64,000 bases of DNA from LMUY01 sp965276785. GTDB taxonomy: Bacteria > Pseudomonadota > Alphaproteobacteria > Acetobacterales > Acetobacteraceae. The translations under genes were made by a program, and so were the position numbers. The stretch lies in NCBI GenBank assembly GCA_965276785.1, contig OZ255629.1, positions 2,542,001 through 2,606,000 on the forward strand. Reading direction: 5' to 3'. Positions 59,977 through 64,000 of this stretch are shown here, piece by piece; position 1 is the first letter of the stretch; every line of letters begins with the position of its first letter. The notes under the pieces were generated by a model. That model was not told where the DNA came from and did no database searches. It was given only the letters and a program-made list of their open reading frames with translations.

Positions 59977-60237
59977 GGTCTGCTTGCCGGGAAGCCGGGA
60001 GTCGGCGCTCCTGGGCTGCGCCCGCGCCACCGCGTGTCTGATCGGGGTGGCCGGCGCGTGGTACTGGTCTGTTGCATGGGTGTGGCCGCGATGGCGCTCG
60101 TTCACGCTCCGTTAGGGACGGTTTTTCCGCGAATCGGCATGGAAATCGTCCCTTGCGTGTCCACGGCCCGTGTGGGGTGCTTGGCGGGACGCGGGCGCGA
60201 ATCGCTCGCGTGCCCGACGTCAAGGGGGAGTTCGCGA

Positions 60238-60775
60238 TGGGGCGGGTGGTGAGCTTGAAGCCGATGGCCGTGCGGACGGGCCGCCCCTTGCCGACCTGCG
60301 GAGCCGCCCCTCCCGATGCCGACCGTCTCGCGTCCGAACTGTGGGGGAGTTCTTCCAGGCGTTCCTGGACTGCCGGCTTGAGTCAGGGGTGGGTGTCAGG
60401 CTTGGGAAACGCGAACGCGGACGCGGTCGGGCGCTCGGGAACCGCGGGTCCGTCGGCTGAGGAGAGCGGCGATGTCGATGCGTTCGCCGGCTGTTGCGTC
60501 GACATCGCCGCGCCGGCAGTTCCGTTGGGAAGCCCTGCATGGTCGATTCCCGGCAAGGTGATGGAGTTCGTCCCGCCGGACGATTTGACCGTGGGCTGGA
60601 CGGCGGCAATGAGGGGGACGTTCCCCTTCGGCACTGCCCGACCTGTGGCGTCGTTCTCGACGACCCTTGCAACCCGATCGTGCGGGCATTCGAGGAAAGC
60701 TTCATCGGCTGCGCCGTCAAGGTCGGCAGGGCGGCGTTCAGGGAGCGTTACGCGGCATGGAAGGCCCGGCGTTGA
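60238..60775 (+). pseudogene. fragmentary reading frame with a CxxC end, possibly frameshifted
   Basis: The last 47 codons (CPTCGVVLDDPCN to the stop after AAWKARR) have strongly coding-like third positions and end in a TGA at 60773-60775. Upstream pieces in other frames look real too (GEFFQAFLDCRLESG, and MEFVPPDDLTVGWTAAMRGT). Single-base losses in a G run near 60348 and before CGGCAC near 60630 would join them behind ATG 60238. I cannot name a family. This may be a decayed small gene or chance. Confidence 0.3.
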
Positions 60776-60892
60776 CGGGTTGGGGTCGGTATGGATCCCA
60801 TCGGCCTTGCCTTGCGCGGTGACACCGGGTTCGTGTGAGTCGCGCATCGTCGGGCCACTCGTTTGTGCGTGTGATGGCCCCGGACCGTGCTC

Positions 60893-61558
60893 TCAATCGA
60901 TCCCGGTGTCTTTGGCCCGGATGGATCGATGGCGCCTGCCGCCGCCCTTGCCGGGGCCGACCCCGAGGGACAGCGCGGTCGTCGTCCTGACGCCCGCCAC
61001 GCGGCCCAACATCTCCAACCTGCCTGCCATGACGTCGGCTGGAGGGGCCCGTTGGTCGTCGATCGAGGGTGCCCGTTGGGCCATCACCGCCAGATCGAGC
61101 ACGTTCGCCAGCAGCCCTGCGCGGATCCAGTCCTTGTCCTTGTCGCGCCAAGCGATTGTTTTCGAGAGCGCCAGGTCGTTGATGTCGGGGCAGATGCAGG
61201 TGATCCCGGGGGCGGTCGGCAGTTCGATGCTGCGCGCGCGGTCCAGCCAATCGCGCGGCAGCAGGGCGGTGCGGGCGTCCACGCCATGTGCGTGGTAGCC
61301 GAAGGTCAGGTCGAACTGGGAACCCTCGCCGATCGACCCGTCGATCAGGTCGGCGAACGAGCCCGGGTCCGCGACGTCGGGGACGTATATGTCGGCCTCG
61401 CGGGTCATCATCATCCCGTCAGGGACTGGATCGAGCTGTGCAATCGCTGCGCCGCTGCCGACCATGACGAAGCGGCTCGCCCCCGTTATTCCGGCCGCTG
61501 CCCGGAGGATGTGCGCCAGGCCTTCCTTCCCCAGCGCCGTCCTGCGCGCGCCCGTCAT
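60893..61558 (-). CDS. DUF6036/AbiEii-like nucleotidyltransferase family protein
   Basis: 221 aa. A nucleotidyltransferase-like motif is seen in FVMVGSGAAIAQLD followed by TREADIYVPD, resembling the hG(G/S)-x(n)-D(D/E)h pattern of MNT-fold proteins. The middle (GEGSQFDLTFGYHAHGV, CICPDINDLALSKTIAWRDKD) is typical of DUF6036/AbiEii-like proteins, some of which are toxins. The C-terminus after about 165 is variable. It is the last gene of a four-gene leftward operon and overlaps the gene before it by ATGA. Confidence 0.78.
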   Translation of the reverse strand: MTGARRTALGKEGLAHILRAAAGITGASRFVMVGSGAAIAQLDPVPDGMMMTREADIYVPDVADPGSFADLIDGSIGEGSQFDLTFGYHAHGVDARTALLPRDWLDRARSIELPTAPGITCICPDINDLALSKTIAWRDKDKDWIRAGLLANVLDLAVMAQRAPSIDDQRAPPADVMAGRLEMLGRVAGVRTTTALSLGVGPGKGGGRRHRSIRAKDTGID

Positions 61559-61992
61559 GGCCCGGGCGGGTCGCCGGCCCTCGCCCGCCGCAGCAGCTCC
61601 GCCCTCACCCCGGGCGGCAGGGCGCCGAAGGAGGGGGCGGTCTGTCGGGCATGGTCGCCGCGGGCCGAGCGTTCCGTCAGCCGTTCGATGACCGCGTTCG
61701 GGCCCGACACGATCAGTCCGGACCACAGTTCCGCGCCCGCGCGCTGGTGGGGGTCGGCCGCCGCGAACCTGGCCAGGTGCCGTGCCCCGACGTCGAGGAT
61801 CGTCGGATCGACGGCCATTCGGCGCGCGACCTCGCACGCGATCAGGTAGCCGAAGCGGTGGTTCCGGCCGTGGAACACGTGATCCTCGGTCGCCGCGCCT
61901 TCCGCCCCGTGTTCTGTCCCGGTCCGCGCTTCTTCGCCACCCGCCCTGGATCCGGCCGGGAATTCGACCCGCTTCATGCCGTCATCGTCCAT
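61555..61992 (-). CDS. hypothetical protein upstream of the nucleotidyltransferase
   Basis: 145 aa with no motif I can name. The N-terminus is charged; the middle (GYLIACEVARRMAVDPTILD, LARFAAADPHQRAGAELWSG) and C-terminus look helical. AAGGA precedes ATG 61992, and its stop shares ATGA with the nucleotidyltransferase, so the two are probably made in fixed ratio. If the partner is an AbiEii-like toxin, this could be the antitoxin, which is inference from position only. Confidence 0.65.
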   Translation of the reverse strand: MDDDGMKRVEFPAGSRAGGEEARTGTEHGAEGAATEDHVFHGRNHRFGYLIACEVARRMAVDPTILDVGARHLARFAAADPHQRAGAELWSGLIVSGPNAVIERLTERSARGDHARQTAPSFGALPPGVRAELLRRARAGDPPGP

Positions 61993-62037
61993 CGCACGTT
62001 CCTTGGGGTGTCTACCATCGTCTTGGCGCCCGTCGGT

Positions 62038-62256
62038 CTACGCCGTCAGGCCTCCACGATGCCATGGATGCGATCCGGTAGAGGCATTATACGCATCGAT
62101 GGCCGGATTGCCCACGCGCGGACGCCTGACGCCTGACGCCTTTCTCAGGCTTGGGGACGGGCGTTCCGCGCTATCCGTCGCCGCGCCGAAGACGTGGTCG
62201 AGCGCGGGCAGCGCCAGCCCGAGCAGCTTCCGCCGTTCAGAGGGTGCGTCGGCCAT
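62038..62256 (-). CDS. small hypothetical protein
   Basis: 72 aa (MADAPSERRKLLGLALPALD start). It overlaps the 3' end of the next upstream gene by 20 bases and precedes the gene at 61992 by 45 bases. Short, partly hydrophobic, no recognizable domain. It could be a regulatory partner in the four-gene operon. The coordinates depend on the ATG at 62256. Confidence 0.5.
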   Translation of the reverse strand: MADAPSERRKLLGLALPALDHVFGAATDSAERPSPSLRKASGVRRPRVGNPAIDAYNASTGSHPWHRGGLTA

Positions 62257-62590
62257 CCAACCATTCCCTCGTTTCATGGGCGGCCGGCAACGTGCGTTCG
62301 GCCAATCGCGCCAGTTCCGCATAGGTGGCGCCCCCCGCCACGACCAGGTCGGAAAGCAGGCCGATGTCCGTTTCGTCGAGGAAGGCCCTCACGTGGTGCT
62401 CGAAACCGCTTGGTGGCGTGCCGGTGCGGATGGCGTCCATGACCTGCCGCCGCGTGACGCATTGCGGCGTGGAGGCGTTGACGTGCCCGATGGCGAGGTC
62501 GAGCGTTCGTGCGATCCGTTGTTCGCTGGCCTCGCCGACGGATGGACGGCCATCGCCCCGGTCGGCCTCTTGCTTCCATTGGCCTTCCAC
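62237..62590 (-). CDS. hypothetical protein, first gene of a four-gene operon
   Basis: 117 aa, starting at GTG 62590 behind AAAGGAG. The middle (RRQVMDAIRTGTPPSGFEHH, VRAFLDETDIGLLSDLVVAG) and the end (TYAELARLAERTLPAAHETR) suggest a small helical protein. No family is recognized. The operon order is this gene, the 72-residue gene, the 145-residue gene and the nucleotidyltransferase-like gene. Confidence 0.6.
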   Translation of the reverse strand: MEGQWKQEADRGDGRPSVGEASEQRIARTLDLAIGHVNASTPQCVTRRQVMDAIRTGTPPSGFEHHVRAFLDETDIGLLSDLVVAGGATYAELARLAERTLPAAHETREWLDGRRTL

Positions 62591-62701
62591 GACCCGTCTC
62601 CTTTGTGCTCGCTATTCTTAGCATACTTCGAACGTGTCGCTTGACTGATCGCGGAAGCCCGTTTGGCGCCCCGGTCCCCGCGCCGTCGACCAATATGCGG
62701 A

Positions 62702-63133
62702 TCACGTCGGCATTCCGGCCGTGTTTTGGACCGCGGCTGCGGTTTGTTCGAAGACGAAGTTGCTGCAGTCGATGCTCGCGATCGTGCCACGCTTCCCTAG
62801 GTCGATGACGTGCGCGCCGCCCCCGAACGCATCCAGGCGGGGCCGCGAGCAGGAGTGGCTCCAGCTGAAGCCCCACACCCCGCCGAGATCGAGTGCTGCC
62901 GCGCATCGCATGACGAAGGCGATGACGTGCTCGGGCTCGCCGTATTCGTCGCTGTGCAGCCAAAGGGTGCCCGGTCCCGTCTCGTGACTGACCGACATCT
63001 CGAAGCCCAGGCTTGCGCCTTCATCGCGGTCGAGTTCGGCTTCGAGCTCGCCCCGGATGTCGTCGGCGCGGGCCGCGTTCTCGGCCGACCCTACGTCCAG
63101 CATGCAGGAGAACTGGGTGAAGTAGTCAGCCAT
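62702..63133 (-). CDS. hypothetical protein of the plasmid-type operon
   Basis: 143 aa: MADYFTQFSCMLDVGSAENA, then LWLHSDEYGEPEHVIAFVMR and VWGFSWSHSCSRPRLDAFGG. The composition suggests a soluble alpha/beta protein; the family is present beside DUF6915-type genes as far as I recall, but I cannot name it. ATG 63133 lies inside the 3' end of the preceding gene (8-base overlap) and follows GAGGG. It is the last gene of a leftward set of at least four. Confidence 0.7.
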   Translation of the reverse strand: MADYFTQFSCMLDVGSAENAARADDIRGELEAELDRDEGASLGFEMSVSHETGPGTLWLHSDEYGEPEHVIAFVMRCAAALDLGGVWGFSWSHSCSRPRLDAFGGGAHVIDLGKRGTIASIDCSNFVFEQTAAAVQNTAGMPT

Positions 63134-63416
63134 CGATTCCCTCCTTCGTTCGGTTGTCGTCAGGGCGCGTCTCGGCGTGATTCGTGCGGGCGTTCGGTCC
63201 GATCCAGCACTCGGTCGTCGGTCGCTGTCCTTGTTTTTCGTCGGGGTCGCCGAACAGCCAGAAAGGCGCACCGGCGTGGACGATTTCTCGTGCGCGCTCT
63301 TCGCTGACGCGCGTCAAGGTCAGGTACTCTGTTGGGCCGCAGCAATCGTGATAGCGGAGCTGCAATGACCAAGGACGGTCGGGAATGCCGCTCGGGCGCA
63401 GGACAAGGTCAGCCAT
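63126..63416 (-). CDS. hypothetical protein of the plasmid-type operon
   Basis: 96 aa (MADLVLRPSGIPDRPWSLQL, then CCGPTEYLTLTRVSEERARE). A vicinal Cys pair lies near residue 26. Both ends overlap neighbours by 8 bases (63409-63416 with the DUF6915 gene, 63126-63133 with the next), indicating tight coupling. No function is assigned. Confidence 0.65.
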   Translation of the reverse strand: MADLVLRPSGIPDRPWSLQLRYHDCCGPTEYLTLTRVSEERAREIVHAGAPFWLFGDPDEKQGQRPTTECWIGPNARTNHAETRPDDNRTKEGIDG

Positions 63417-63774
63417 CGGTCGTCTCCTCGCAGTCGATGCCGTCGAGCTTGGTGCCGACGCGGCCCATCCAGGGCTCGGGCCGTATGGCGCGCACCCAAT
63501 CCGCGAAGGATGGGATGCGGCCGAGATCCTCCAGGATGTGTTGTTCGGCGATGAGCCGCACGGGCACCCGGCGGCCGGCCGAGGTGGTTATGGTGAGGCC
63601 GAACAGCGCCTCGGCCGCGAAGCAGCCTTCCGCGTGATGGCGCAGCGCCCGGTGCCGGAAGTCGGCGATGATTTCCTTGCTGCGGTCGAGCCAGTCGTGG
63701 ATGGCTTGGTAGTCCGCCGGGACACCCCCGAACTTGCGGGCGGAGGAGACGGCGTGATGGTAGCTGTGCGCCAT
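63409..63774 (-). CDS. DUF6915-family protein
   Basis: 121 aa beginning MAHSYHHAVSSARKFGGVPA, with the conserved middle DWLDRSKEIIADFRHRALRH HAEG and end RLIAEQHILEDLGRIPSFAD WVRAIRPEPWMG typical of DUF6915. These proteins occur on alphaproteobacterial plasmids and integrative elements beside DUF6878-like genes. No activity is known. It starts 11 bases after the stop of the gene to its right. Confidence 0.85.
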   Translation of the reverse strand: MAHSYHHAVSSARKFGGVPADYQAIHDWLDRSKEIIADFRHRALRHHAEGCFAAEALFGLTITTSAGRRVPVRLIAEQHILEDLGRIPSFADWVRAIRPEPWMGRVGTKLDGIDCEETTDG

Positions 63775-63785
63775 GCCCGCTTCCC

Positions 63786-64000
63786 TCAGAACGCGTGGAC
63801 GTAATTGTTGGTCTCGGTGTAGCGTTCGTCGTAGTCGAGCGTGACGGATCGTTCGGCAACGTCGAAGGTGAACGTGCCGAAGCCGCCGTCGTCGTTCTCC
63901 CAGCCGCCATGCGTTCGTTCGAGCAGCTCGTAGGCGATGGTCTCCATGGCATCGCGCAGGTTGACCTCGGCGCGCGTGTCCTTCCCCTCATCGAAGTCGA
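63786..64000 (-). CDS. DUF6878-like protein, 5' part beyond the window
   Basis: The last 71 residues (with LLERTHGGWENDDGGFGTFT FDVAERSVTLDYDERYTETN) and stop of a gene that enters from the right edge. The HGGWENDDG and LDYDERYTE features fit the DUF6878 family, which is co-encoded with DUF6915 proteins. The start lies outside the window, so length and initiation are unknown. Confidence 0.75.
   Translation of the reverse strand, partial: DFDEGKDTRAEVNLRDAMETIAYELLERTHGGWENDDGGFGTFTFDVAERSVTLDYDERYTETNNYVHAF

Noticed and set aside
60072..61298. A 408-codon plus-strand frame near the XRE and nucleotidyltransferase genes
   Set aside because: It overlaps the conserved nucleotidyltransferase gene on the other strand and its translation is Ser/Arg/Pro-rich; only short pieces look coding, reported as a fragment.
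1..64000. CRISPR arrays, rRNA or tRNA genes, and an obvious replication origin
   Set aside because: I saw no regularly spaced direct repeats of CRISPR length, no rRNA-like or clover-leaf-like segments, and no iteron or repABC cluster in the window.

Overview
The window is a high-GC stretch of accessory DNA, most likely from an alphaproteobacterium (Rhodospirillales/Acetobacterales, Sphingomonadales or a relative). The call rests on the GC-rich codon use, a MobA/MobL-type relaxase, ParB-like, DUF6878 and DUF6915 genes, and an arsRICC-acr3-arsH operon. I found no rRNA, tRNA, CRISPR array or core housekeeping gene. A plasmid or integrated mobilizable island fits best; the exact genus cannot be read from the sequence.

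Region 1 (1-10.6 kb) is a defence island on the + strand. It holds the end of an unknown gene, a DUF1156 adenine-type DNA methyltransferase (with a one-base frameshift at a C6 tract), a PLD/SNF2 helicase overlapping it by GTGA, and an AAA ATPase plus subtilisin-like protease pair of the IetAS type. Region 2 (10.6-12.7 kb) is mobile debris: a frameshifted serine resolvase, a res-like repeat region and an IS3-family element.

Region 3 (12.7-46.2 kb) is an array of small redox and detoxification modules. About ten times, an oxidoreductase or detoxification gene or operon is read divergently from its own regulator (HxlR, WYL, AraC, TetR or LysR). Enzymes include SDRs, NmrA-like reductases, an MDR reductase, a luciferase-like flavin oxidoreductase, VOC proteins, a Gfo/Idh/MocA dehydrogenase, an SMP-30-like protein and a PaoABC-type molybdenum aldehyde oxidoreductase. 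Between them lie relics: a LysR 3' part, a LysR 5' part, an SDR 5' part and a PaoC fragment, which point to repeated recombination between paralogous cassettes.

Region 4 (46.3-51.4 kb) is a broken SRAP gene followed by an arsenic operon reading leftward (arsR, arsI, two arsC, acr3, arsH, MFS). Successive genes overlap by ATGA/GTGA, but several carry point lesions: an ochre in one arsC, an amber in acr3, and one base change that removes both the acr3 stop and the arsH start.

Region 5 (51.5-64 kb) is plasmid-like: a DUF433/DUF5615 toxin-antitoxin pair, a broken ParB gene, a MobA-like relaxase with a downstream proline-rich frame, an SDR next to the relaxase, an XRE-Rpn nuclease pair, a four-gene operon ending in an AbiEii/DUF6036-like nucleotidyltransferase, and an operon of plasmid-associated hypothetical genes running off the right edge. 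Single-base frame breaks recur across the window, so either this DNA is decaying or the assembly holds residual base errors.
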